Positions 33,787-41,239 of a stretch of 64,000 bases of DNA are shown piece by piece; the first letter of the stretch is position 1; each line of letters begins with the position of its first letter. The notes beneath the pieces were generated by a model. It was not told the DNA's origin and made no database searches. It was given only the letters and a program-made list of their open reading frames with translations. The translations under genes and the position numbers were made by a program. This DNA comes from Sphaerisporangium rufum (GTDB taxonomy: Bacteria > Actinomycetota > Actinomycetes > Streptosporangiales > Streptosporangiaceae): positions 1-64,000 of the forward strand of contig NZ_BOOU01000065.1 in the NCBI RefSeq assembly GCF_016863395.1, given 5' to 3'.

Positions 33787-34685
33787 GACTCGCGCTCCTG
33801 GACGCGCAGGAAGAGGAAGGCGACGACCACGATGATGATCGCCAGGACGGTGGCGATCGCCGACCCGTAGCCGGCGTTGGCCTTCTCGAAGAAGTTGAGG
33901 TAGCTGAAGTAGGAGGGCACCAGGGTGGCGGTGCCCGGCCCGCCCCTGGTGAGCACGAAGATGGGCCCGAAGACCTTGAGCGCGGCGATGGTGCAGGTGA
34001 GCAGCACCACGAAGATCTCCGGCCGGATCTGCGGGATCGTGATGTGCCAGAACCGCCGCCACCAGGAGGCGCCGTCGATCTCGGCGGCCTCGTACAGCGC
34101 GGGATCGACCCGCTGCAGGCCGGCCATGAAGATCACCACGGGATAGCCCAGCTGGAACCACACCATGACCGCCATCACGGTGGCCAGCGCGAAGTCCGGG
34201 TCGCCCAGCCAGTTGCGCGACAGCGCGCCGAGCCCGACGGCGTCCAGCAACTCGTTCAGCACGCCGTAGGAAGGGTGCAGCATCCACCCCCACACCACGC
34301 CGGCCACCGCGACCGGCAGCACCTGGGGCAGGTAGTAGGCGGCGCGCAGCGCGCTCGCCGTCCGCGCGCCGAACTTCCGGCCGATGTAGTCGAACAGCGC
34401 GGCGGCCAGCACCAGCCCGACGGCGGCCGGCACGATCGCCATCGCGACGATCAGCAGCACGTTGTGCTGGAAGGACGCCCAGAACCGCTCGTCCTGGAAG
34501 AGGCGCCGGTAATTGTCCAGGCCGATCCATCTGGGGGTGCCGAAGCCGCTCCACCGGGTGAAGCTGGCCGCCACGTTCATCAGGAACGGCACGATGATCA
34601 CGGCGAGCAGCAGCAGCGCGCCGGGGAGCAGGTAGAGCCAGTAGCCGAGGCCGGTCCGCGGCGCGGCCGGGTTTTTGACTGCCAT
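33783..34685 (-). CDS. Sugar ABC transporter permease (MalF-like)
   Basis: The 300-residue protein has six helices and the EAA motif EAAEIDGASWWRRFWHITIPQIRP. It is the first permease of the second sugar importer in this window and differs from the pair at 20902-22835, so the two systems are not recent duplicates. A hairpin lies between the binding-protein gene and this one, which can lower permease relative to binding-protein expression. No ATPase gene is present in the operon. Confidence 0.94.
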   Translation of the reverse strand: MAVKNPAAPRTGLGYWLYLLPGALLLLAVIIVPFLMNVAASFTRWSGFGTPRWIGLDNYRRLFQDERFWASFQHNVLLIVAMAIVPAAVGLVLAAALFDYIGRKFGARTASALRAAYYLPQVLPVAVAGVVWGWMLHPSYGVLNELLDAVGLGALSRNWLGDPDFALATVMAVMVWFQLGYPVVIFMAGLQRVDPALYEAAEIDGASWWRRFWHITIPQIRPEIFVVLLTCTIAALKVFGPIFVLTRGGPGTATLVPSYFSYLNFFEKANAGYGSAIATVLAIIIVVVAFLFLRVQERES

Positions 34686-34767
34686 CGATGATCCGGCGGC
34701 CCGCCGCCGGGTGGCGGGCGGCGCCGTTCCTCCTTAGCGCGGCGGTGGTGCGGTGGTCCGGCCGGCA

Positions 34768-34809
34768 CCGTCCCGCCCGGCCGGACGGACGGGCGGGCGG
34801 GCGGGACGG
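34768..34809 (-). terminator. Intra-operon hairpin after the binding-protein gene
   Basis: The 12-base arms CCGTCCCGCCCG and CGGGCGGGACGG form a perfect stem six bases downstream of the lipoprotein stop codon. Such hairpins after the first gene of sugar ABC operons usually stabilise the upstream message or partly end transcription. Confidence 0.6.
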
Positions 34810-34815
34810 GCGTGC

Positions 34816-36129
34816 TCAGTTGCCGATGTCGGCCAGGTTGTCGGCGTACGGCTTGGCGAGCTCGTCCAGCACCTGCGCGGGCGGCTTGCTGCCGTTGATG
34901 AGCTCCTGGGTGCCGGCCACCATCACGTCGTAGTAGCCCGGCGCCGGCCAGTCGGGATAGAACGCGAGACCGTCCTGGGCGGACAGCTTGTTGAAGTTCT
35001 CGATGAGCTCCTTGCTCTTGGCGTCGGTGATCGCCGCGGTGTCGGCCGCCACCGGGACGCCGCCGGCATTGCCCAGCTTGTTCTGGATGTCCTTCTTCAT
35101 GGTGAGGTCGAGGAAGTCGTAGGCCAGGTCCTTGTTCTTGGACTTCTCCGGGACCACCCACATGTTGCCGCTGGAGCCGGCGTTCAGCTGGTTGCCCGGC
35201 CACAGGAAGGTGCCCCACTCGAACTTCTTGATCTCGTCGGCCATCCGGCCGTACCACCAGCTGCCGGAGATCATGATGGGGAACTTGCCCGCGATGAAGG
35301 CGGTGCCCATGTCCTCGGCCTTGATGCCGGCCGAGTCCTTGCTGATGTAGCCCTTCTTCACCCAGTCGGCGAAGGTGGTGGCGCCGTAGGTCCACTCCGG
35401 CCCGTGGAAGTCGACCTTACCCTTGTAGAGCTGGAATGCGTCGACGAACGGGCGCTGCGCCTTGGACAGCGCGAGCTGGTACATGATCTGCTGGGCCGGG
35501 TACTCGGCGCCGCCGACCGAGATGGGGGTGGTGCCGGCCTTGACGAACGTGTCGAGCGCCGCGGTGAACTCCTCAAGGGTGGTGGGCACCTCGATGCCCT
35601 GCTTCTTGAAGGCGTCCTTGTTGTAGTAGACCATCACGTACTCGGCGTAGTTCGGCAGGCCGAACCACTGGCCCGAGCCCATGACGCCGCGCTCGTCGTA
35701 GCGGGCGGTGGTCTGCAGGCTCGGGCTGAGCAGCTTGTCCCAGCCGCGCTTGGCCGCCTCGTCGGACAGGTCGGTCAGCAGGCCCTGCTTGGACAGCAGC
35801 CCGGCGGTCGCGTTGCCCTTGTTGTACTCCATCACGTCCGGGGCCTGGTCGGAGCCCAGCACCATGCCGGCCGTCTTCTGCATCTGTTCGAAGCTCTTCT
35901 CCTCGAACTTCACCTTGACGTTCGGGTGGCTCGCCTCGAACTGCTTGATCGCCTCGGCCCAGGCGACGCCCATGGCGCTGTTGGCCGCCTCGTAGTGCCA
36001 CAGCGTGAGGGTCTTGGGTGCCGCCGACGACCCTCCCTCGCCGGACGGTGCGGAGCCGTCCGACGAGCCGCAGGCGGCCAGCGCCAGCGCCGCGGCGGCC
36101 AGCGCGGCGGCGATCCGTGTCTTGGACAT
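34816..36129 (-). CDS. Sugar ABC transporter substrate-binding lipoprotein
   Basis: The 437-residue precursor has a short signal peptide and lipobox LAAC with Cys20, then a low-complexity Ser/Gly linker. The family 1 solute-binding domain follows (TLTLWHYEAANSAMGVAWAE, then PDVMEYNKGNATAGLL, GSWWYGRMADEIKKFEWGTF). It is anchored outside the membrane and hands the sugar to the two permeases encoded downstream. GGAGA stands before the ATG. It follows the GH31 gene by 17 bases, so it belongs to the same operon. The likely substrates are xylose-bearing oligosaccharides, inferred from GH31. Confidence 0.94.
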   Translation of the reverse strand: MSKTRIAAALAAAALALAACGSSDGSAPSGEGGSSAAPKTLTLWHYEAANSAMGVAWAEAIKQFEASHPNVKVKFEEKSFEQMQKTAGMVLGSDQAPDVMEYNKGNATAGLLSKQGLLTDLSDEAAKRGWDKLLSPSLQTTARYDERGVMGSGQWFGLPNYAEYVMVYYNKDAFKKQGIEVPTTLEEFTAALDTFVKAGTTPISVGGAEYPAQQIMYQLALSKAQRPFVDAFQLYKGKVDFHGPEWTYGATTFADWVKKGYISKDSAGIKAEDMGTAFIAGKFPIMISGSWWYGRMADEIKKFEWGTFLWPGNQLNAGSSGNMWVVPEKSKNKDLAYDFLDLTMKKDIQNKLGNAGGVPVAADTAAITDAKSKELIENFNKLSAQDGLAFYPDWPAPGYYDVMVAGTQELINGSKPPAQVLDELAKPYADNLADIGN

Positions 36130-36146
36130 GGCGTTCTCCAGATGTG

Positions 36147-38432
36147 CTAGCCGGCGACGGCCCGGGCGGGGGCACCGGCGATGGGGGCGATCTCGATGGC
36201 GGTGATCCGGCAGGGGCCGTCGGCGCGCACGTGCAGCTCGTCGCCGTCCCTGGTGGCGGTGACGGTGGTGTCACCGTCGACGTCTCTGATGACGGCGTGG
36301 CCGCCGTCGCCGTAGCTGACCAGCGTGACCTCGCCGAACGGCCGGTCGCCCACGGTGTCGGCGACCTCGGTCACCGGCAGCAGCGCGCCGTACCGGACGA
36401 ACAGCGGTATCCGCTCCAGCGGTGCCGACACCGTGATGTACCGGCCGCCGTGGTGCACCTCGTGGGTCCAGTAGTCCACCCACTGCCCGGCCGGGAGATA
36501 GACCTGGCGGACACCCTCGGGTGAGATCATCGGCGCGACCAGCAGGTCCGGGCCGAGCAGGTACTGCAGGTCGGCCTGCCAGGCCACCGGGTCGCCCGGA
36601 TCGTCGACGCACATCGCCCGCATCATCGGGACGCCGGTGCGCGCCGCGTCGACCGCCGCCGAGTAGATGTAGGGCATGAGCCGGTAGCGCAGCCGGATCG
36701 CGTCGATCGCCAGCTGCTCCACGGCGGGGAACTCCCACGGCTCGCGGCTGGTCGTGCCGTGGAAGCGCACCAGCGGGGACAGCGCGCCGAACTGCGCCCA
36801 CCGCACGTACAGGTCGTCGGTGGGGGTGCCGGTGAAGCCGCCGGCGTCGTGGCTCCAGTACGGGACGCCGGACAGGCCGTGTGACAGCCCGCCGCGGATG
36901 GTGCTCCCCATGGCGGCGTAGGAGGTGAAGGTGTCGCCGCCCCACTGCGCCGCGTGCCGCTGGCCGCCGAGGAACGACGAGCGCGCCCACACCAGGCCGT
37001 GCCCGTTGACCTCGCGGGTGACCTCCGACACCACGTCGTTGAACAGCAGCGTGTAGACGTTGTGCAGCTCGGTGCCGGTCATCCCGTTGGCGGCGACCGA
37101 GTCGGCCGGCACGCCCTCGGCGAAGTCGGTCTTGAAGGCGCTGACGCCCTGCCGCAGCAGCCGGCGCAGCAGGTCCTTGAACCAGTCCACCGCCTCGGGG
37201 TGGGTGAGGTCGACGATGCCGCACGCGGGATAGGAGCCGTGCCAGGAGTCGGCGACGTACACCTCGCCGTCCGGGCGCCGCAGGAAGTAGCCCCGTTCGG
37301 CGGCCGCGGCGAAGTCCGGGCTGAGGTGGGAGATGTAGGGGTTCATCCACAGGCAGACGTGGAAGCCCTGCTCGGTGAGGGTGGCGAGCATCCCCTCGGG
37401 GTCGGGGAAGGTCTCCGGGTCCCACCGCAGGTCCGACCAGTGCCCTTCGGCCTGCCAGTAGCAGTCCAGGTGCAGCACGTCGCAGGGGATGCCGCTCTCG
37501 CGGATCCGCCGGGCGCGCTCCAGCACCCGCTGCTGGCTGTCCTTGAAGAAACCGGAGGAGATCCAGCTGCCGAACGCCCACTTGGGCGGCAGCGCCGGAG
37601 CGCAGGTGAGCCGGTCGTACCGGGCGAGGATGTCCGGGATGCCGGGTCCGGCGATCACGTAGTAGTCCAGCAGCGCGTCGGGCACGACGAACTCGACGCA
37701 GCTGTGCGTGGCGCGGCACACGTCGAACTCGACCGGCATGCCGCTGTCCACCAGGACGCCGTAGCCGCGGCTGGACACGTAGAAGGGCACGTTCTTGTAG
37801 GCGCGGTCGGATTCGGCGCCGAAGGCGTCGAAGTTCCACATCAGCGGCCGCTGCCCGCGCTTGTCGAGCGGGGTGAACTTCTCGCCGAACCCGCCGAAGT
37901 GCTCGTCGGCGGGGGCCACCAGGCTCTCGTGGTAGGCGACCGGCTCCCCGTCGACGTGCGAGCGCCCGAAGGGCAGGGTGCGCAGCCGGCCGCTGATGTC
38001 GACGTGGCCGCGTTCCTGCTCGGTCAGCACCCGGCCGGTCGCGTCGGTGAAGCGCAGGTGCCAGGGCTCCAGGTCGATCTCGGCGCGCACCGCGCCGGCG
38101 TTCACGACCACCCGTCCCTCGCCGGTCTCCACCCGGGCGGCGGGGTGCGGCCGGGGGTGCACCATCTGGATCGCCCGGGCCGAGCGCGTCCTGGCCTCGG
38201 CGTCGTCGGAGAGCCGGACCCGGATCACGCCCTCGCCGGCGGCCTCCACCCGGACCAGCAGCACCTCTTCGGCGGACGTCGCCGCCTTGAAGGTCACCCC
38301 TTCGGCGTCGGCGGTCATCACCTCGGCGGCGGTCAGCGCCGACAGCCCTTGCTCGCCCCGGGCGCGCACCGGAAGATCCGGCGGATCCGCACTGAAATAC
38401 TCGTGCGCGGTGAGCGGTGGACGGTACGGCAT
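36147..38432 (-). CDS. GH31 alpha-xylosidase (YicI-like)
   Basis: I choose ATG 38432 (AGGAGAG at good spacing, protein MPYRPPLTAHEYF), giving 761 residues, close to the 772 of E. coli YicI. The nucleophile D436 lies in KTDFAEGVPAD, matching the KTDFGE block of alpha-xylosidases, and the acid/base D500 lies in QWGGDTFTSYAAM. Also present are HLDCYWQAEGHWSDLRWD and GWxSHDAGGF-like PYWSHDAGGF. There is no signal peptide, so it acts in the cytoplasm, releasing alpha-linked xylose from imported xyloglucan fragments or isoprimeverose. It is first in a five-gene operon with an importer and an exported GH3, and carries the ROK-type dyad 36-60 bases upstream of its start. Confidence 0.9.
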   Translation of the reverse strand: MPYRPPLTAHEYFSADPPDLPVRARGEQGLSALTAAEVMTADAEGVTFKAATSAEEVLLVRVEAAGEGVIRVRLSDDAEARTRSARAIQMVHPRPHPAARVETGEGRVVVNAGAVRAEIDLEPWHLRFTDATGRVLTEQERGHVDISGRLRTLPFGRSHVDGEPVAYHESLVAPADEHFGGFGEKFTPLDKRGQRPLMWNFDAFGAESDRAYKNVPFYVSSRGYGVLVDSGMPVEFDVCRATHSCVEFVVPDALLDYYVIAGPGIPDILARYDRLTCAPALPPKWAFGSWISSGFFKDSQQRVLERARRIRESGIPCDVLHLDCYWQAEGHWSDLRWDPETFPDPEGMLATLTEQGFHVCLWMNPYISHLSPDFAAAAERGYFLRRPDGEVYVADSWHGSYPACGIVDLTHPEAVDWFKDLLRRLLRQGVSAFKTDFAEGVPADSVAANGMTGTELHNVYTLLFNDVVSEVTREVNGHGLVWARSSFLGGQRHAAQWGGDTFTSYAAMGSTIRGGLSHGLSGVPYWSHDAGGFTGTPTDDLYVRWAQFGALSPLVRFHGTTSREPWEFPAVEQLAIDAIRLRYRLMPYIYSAAVDAARTGVPMMRAMCVDDPGDPVAWQADLQYLLGPDLLVAPMISPEGVRQVYLPAGQWVDYWTHEVHHGGRYITVSAPLERIPLFVRYGALLPVTEVADTVGDRPFGEVTLVSYGDGGHAVIRDVDGDTTVTATRDGDELHVRADGPCRITAIEIAPIAGAPARAVAG

Positions 38433-38467
38433 CGGCTCTCCTGGACGGTGCGCGGACTCGGCGTGAA

Positions 38468-38492
38468 TTAGTTTGCCGACTATACGAACAAA
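38468..38492. promoter_or_regulatory. XylR/ROK-type operator, copy 2
   Basis: TTAGTTTG and CGAACAAA are separated by nine bases. Read on the minus strand the site aligns end to end with copy 1 at 19135-19159, sharing 13 of 16 arm positions exactly or as purine/pyrimidine changes. It lies 36-60 bases upstream of the alpha-xylosidase start, overlapping the expected promoter. Confidence 0.7.
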
Positions 38493-38658
38493 CGTCAACA
38501 GCGTGCCGGGGGGCCGTGGTGCTCGTGGAAGGACCGGTCCGGCGCGCGCGGCCGGCGTCAACGTCGATGGTCCGCCCCGCCGGCTCTGGTTAATGAGAGG
38601 ACGCCGGACGCGCGGAGGAATAGTCTGCTCACGCGACCCGCCCCGGAAGGAGAGAGTC

Positions 38659-38760
38659 ATGAGGCGCGTCAGAATCGTCCGGCTCCGCCCGAGCCGCCGC
38701 ACGCCGCGTACGGACGGCCTCGACCTGCGTACCCCGGCGGGCCGCCCGCTGCCCTATTAG
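38659..38760 (+). CDS. 33-residue basic peptide (hypothetical)
   Basis: A strong GGAAGGAG stands eight bases before ATG 38659. The peptide begins MRRVRIVRLRPSRRTPR and ends GLDLRTPAGRPLPY; nearly half the first 17 residues are Arg. It is followed by two related-looking small genes on the same strand (both start with M/V-K-R-L and a hydrophobic stretch). No homologue is recognised. The ribosome binding site and GC-rich third positions argue for translation; function unknown. Confidence 0.5.
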   Translation: MRRVRIVRLRPSRRTPRTDGLDLRTPAGRPLPY

Positions 38761-38841
38761 CGGCTTACGAGATACTCAACGCGATGGATATGGCCGTCCG
38801 CCGGCATCGGATGGCCGGCAGCGCATGCCCTGGGGGTGACG

Positions 38842-39015
38842 ATGAAGAGGCTCACGGTGGTACCCGCGTCCGCGCCGCGGCACAAGGTGCTCGACATCCG
38901 CTCAGCCCGCCGCCGGCGGACGGCCGCCGGGGCCGACGTCGTGCACCTGCAGGCCTACACCGGCCGCAACGTGATCAGGTTCCCCCGCCCCGGCGGCGGC
39001 ACCCCCGCGGCCTGA
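38842..39015 (+). CDS. Small paralogous protein, copy 1 (57 residues)
   Basis: The start ATG 38842 follows GGGGGTGA. The protein begins MKRLTVVPASAPRHKVLDI, has a basic run SARRRRTAAG, and ends with a conserved block VVHLQAYTGRNVIRFPRP and a Gly/Pro/Ala tail. It is about 90 percent identical to the next gene in alignable positions, with most DNA differences silent or in the basic run, so the protein is under selection. No domain is recognised; no export signal or membrane helix is visible. Confidence 0.7.
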   Translation: MKRLTVVPASAPRHKVLDIRSARRRRTAAGADVVHLQAYTGRNVIRFPRPGGGTPAA

Positions 39016-39192
39016 CCGCTCACCCCGGCGCCGCCCGCGCCGGGGTCCGCCGGTCGGCCACCGCCCGGCACGACCCGGCCGGGCGGATGGCCGGGCGGGC
39101 CGCCCCGCTGCACCATTAGTCGCTTTACGACGGATTTAAGGCGGTTGATGTAGACAGTGCAGGGTCGACACCGTACGTCCCGGGGGGTGGCA

Positions 39193-39363
39193 GTGAAGAG
39201 GCTCACGGTGGTGCCCGCGTCCGTGCCGGGGCACAAGGTGCTCGACATCCGCTCCGCCCGCCGCGGGCGCGTGGCCGCCGGGGCCGACGTCGTGCACCTG
39301 CAGGCCTACACCGGCCGCAACGTGATCAGGTTTCCCCGCCCCGGCGGCACCCCCGCGGCCTGA
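39193..39363 (+). CDS. Small paralogous protein, copy 2 (56 residues)
   Basis: The start GTG 39193 aligns with the ATG of copy 1. The sequence runs VKRLTVVPASVPGHKVLDI, then SARRGRVAAGADVVHLQAY and TGRNVIRFPRPGGTPAA. It ends four bases before the stop codon of the convergent SMR gene. It has the same promoter-like elements upstream as copy 1. Function unknown; a nucleic-acid-binding or regulatory peptide is conceivable from its charge but unsupported. Confidence 0.7.
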   Translation: MKRLTVVPASVPGHKVLDIRSARRGRVAAGADVVHLQAYTGRNVIRFPRPGGTPAA

Positions 39364-39367
39364 CCGC

Positions 39368-39688
39368 TCACTCGGGTGTGGTGATCCGCGCCAGCACGAC
39401 TCCGCCGACGATCATCGCCAGCGCCGCCAGCCGCCCGGCGCCGGCCGGATCGCCGTGCACGACGATGCCCAGACTGATCGCGCCGGCCGCGCCGATGCCG
39501 GTGAACACCGCGTAGGCGGTGCCGACCGGCAGCGTCTCCATCGACCGGGACAGCAGCCACACCGCGGCCACGCCCAGCACCAGGCACAGCAGCGTCGGCA
39601 GCGGCCGGCTGAAGCCGTCGGTGGGCTTGATGCTCTGCGACCAGGCCACCTCCACCAGCCCGGCCAGGACGAGGACGGCCCAGCTCAC
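39368..39688 (-). CDS. Small multidrug resistance (SMR) transporter, SugE-like
   Basis: GTG 39688 overlaps the azoreductase stop (GTGA). The 106-residue protein has four membrane helices, with the essential Glu in helix 1 (LVLAGLVEVAWSQSIKPTDGF) and the SMR signature GTAYAVFTGIGAAGAISLGI. The sequence KPTDGFSR is typical of the SugE/Gdx branch, which exports guanidinium or quaternary ammonium compounds as antiparallel dimers. It is second in an operon with the azoreductase, under the divergent TetR regulator. Confidence 0.9.
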   Translation of the reverse strand: MSWAVLVLAGLVEVAWSQSIKPTDGFSRPLPTLLCLVLGVAAVWLLSRSMETLPVGTAYAVFTGIGAAGAISLGIVVHGDPAGAGRLAALAMIVGGVVLARITTPE

Positions 39689-40353
39689 CGGCCCGTCACC
39701 TCCTCCCCCGCCTTCGCCGCCAGTTCCTCGGCCAGCGCCAGCGCGGCGGCGCGCGACTCGCGGTGCCGGTCCCGCAGCGGGGCCAGCGCCGGGTCCGGCA
39801 GCGCGTTGGCCAGCTCGGTCGTCACGAAGGTCACGTCGGTCACCCCGAAGTGGCCGGCGAGGAAGTCGCGCAGATACCGCTCCTGGTGGTCGAACGGCTC
39901 CCGGGGCGTGCCGGGACCGTAGGCCCCGCCGCGCGCGGCGGCCACCACGAACGAGCGGCCGGCCAGCGACATCCGGGGGAAGGTCACCTGGTCGATCCAC
40001 GCCTTCAGCGCCGCGGGCACCGAGTAGTTGTACATCGGCGTGCCGATGAGCACCAGGTCCGCCGCCACCAGTTCGTCCAGCAGCGGGGCCACCACCGTCC
40101 AGGCCCGTTCCTGGGCCGGGGTGCGCACCGCCTCCCGGTACCGCGCGATCTCGGTGATCTCCTCGCGCAGCATGGTGTCGCAGATCTCCGTCCACGCCTC
40201 GTCGATGTGCGGGACCGGGTCGGCGGCGAGATCGCGGTAGGTGACGGTGCGGTCGGGGCCGGCCGCCCGCCAGGTGCGGGCGAAACGCGCAGACAGCTCC
40301 CGGGAGAACGAGCCGCGCCGGGCGCTGGCGTCGAGGTGCAGCAGATGGCTCAT
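39685..40353 (-). CDS. FMN-dependent NADH:quinone/azo reductase (AzoR-like)
   Basis: The 222-residue flavodoxin-fold enzyme begins MSHLLHLDASARRGSFSREL, which contains the phosphate loop for FMN. The second conserved block is GTPMYNYSVPAALKAWIDQV and the third ARGGAYGPG. AzoR-type enzymes reduce quinones and azo dyes and protect against electrophiles. ATG 40353 is divergent from the tetR gene; the gap holds three palindromic sites. Co-translation with the SMR transporter suggests a response to a toxic aromatic or cationic compound. Confidence 0.92.
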   Translation of the reverse strand: MSHLLHLDASARRGSFSRELSARFARTWRAAGPDRTVTYRDLAADPVPHIDEAWTEICDTMLREEITEIARYREAVRTPAQERAWTVVAPLLDELVAADLVLIGTPMYNYSVPAALKAWIDQVTFPRMSLAGRSFVVAAARGGAYGPGTPREPFDHQERYLRDFLAGHFGVTDVTFVTTELANALPDPALAPLRDRHRESRAAALALAEELAAKAGEEVTGR

Positions 40354-40370
40354 GAACGCCGCCTTCAGAG

Positions 40371-40456
40371 AAGTGGACACTATGTCCGGTTGAGCGTAAC
40401 GGCCAACCGGACATGGTGTCCACTTGTTCGCCGAGACAACCGGACGGCGCGTCCGG
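40371..40456. promoter_or_regulatory. TetR operator pair plus third palindrome
   Basis: Two 22-bp arms (40371-40392 and 40404-40425) are inverted copies with one mismatch, 11 bases apart. Each is itself a dyad (GGACACTATGTCC; GGACATGGTGTCC), so this is two operators facing each other. A third site, CCGGACGGCGCGTCCGG (40440-40456), is a perfect 17-bp palindrome with related outer half-sites. All lie between the divergent azoR and tetR starts. Confidence 0.8.
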
Positions 40457-40470
40457 ATATGCTGGGCGGG

Positions 40471-41022
40471 ATGGAACGAGCCGACGCCGCCCGCAACCGC
40501 GCCCGCATCCTGGCCGCGGCCGAGCGGCTGTTCGCCGAGCGCGGCGCCCCCGGCGTCACCATGGAGGACATCGCACGGGCCGCCGGCGTCGGCCGGGGCA
40601 CGCTCTACCGCCGCTACCCCGACCGGGCCGCGATCGCGACGGCACTGCTGGACGAGCACGAGCGCGCCCTGCAGGCCGAGCTCATCGCCGGCACCCCGCC
40701 TCTGGGTCCGGGCGCGCCGCCCGGCGAGCGGCTGGCCGCCTTCTACGCCGCCATGATCGCGCTGCTGGAGAAGCACGCCCATCTCGTGCTCGGCGCGGAG
40801 ACCGGCCGGTCCCGCTTCCGCACCGGCGCGTACGGATTCTGGCGCACGCACGTGCGCGCGCTGCTGGTGGCCGGCGGCGAGACCGAGCCGGACGCCCTGG
40901 TGGACGTGCTGCTCGCGCCGCTGGCCCCCGAGGTCTACACCCACCAGCGCGGCGAGCGCGGCCTGTCACCCGAGCAGATCACCGCCGCGCTCACCCGCCT
41001 GGCCGGCCGCCTACTGCGCTGA
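40471..41022 (+). CDS. TetR family repressor
   Basis: The 183-residue protein has the TetR DNA-binding domain at 1-55 (RNRARILAAAERLFAERG, then IARAAGVGRGTLYRRYPDRAAIATAL) and a helical ligand-binding domain. ATG 40471 is preferred over ATG 40459 because the conserved domain starts at once. It is divergent from the azoreductase-SMR operon and presumably binds the symmetric operators in between, repressing both directions until a toxic ligand binds. Confidence 0.92.
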   Translation: MERADAARNRARILAAAERLFAERGAPGVTMEDIARAAGVGRGTLYRRYPDRAAIATALLDEHERALQAELIAGTPPLGPGAPPGERLAAFYAAMIALLEKHAHLVLGAETGRSRFRTGAYGFWRTHVRALLVAGGETEPDALVDVLLAPLAPEVYTHQRGERGLSPEQITAALTRLAGRLLR

Positions 41023-41239
41023 GCACGCCGCACCCGGCGGCCGACCGGCCGGCTGCGCGGGTAGCCGATGATCATCACACGTTGCCGGCGATCACGTTCC
41101 TGCCCGGGACGCGGGCAGGCGCTGCCGCGCGGTCGAGACGGCTCACCCGGCACCGGGAGGCGGCCGCCCGGCCGGTCGCCGGCTCGCCGCGGCACCCCGG
41201 TCCGGGCCGGACCTCCGCCCGCCATCCGGCCCCCGGCCG

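Larger units (their letters stand above)
38736..39370 (+). repeat. Tandem duplication of a small gene with its promoter region
   Basis: Copy 1 spans about 38736-39022 and copy 2 about 39094-39370. Similarity covers GGCGGGCCGCC-CGCTGC, an ATTAG box, a TACGA-N16-GATRTRG element pair with identical spacing, the whole small gene and the first bases after its stop. Coding parts differ mainly by a few substitutions and one codon. Confidence 0.8.

Noticed and set aside
38659-39370. RiPP biosynthetic cluster
   Set aside because: The small peptides are basic and no cyclase, radical SAM, protease or dedicated exporter gene is adjacent.
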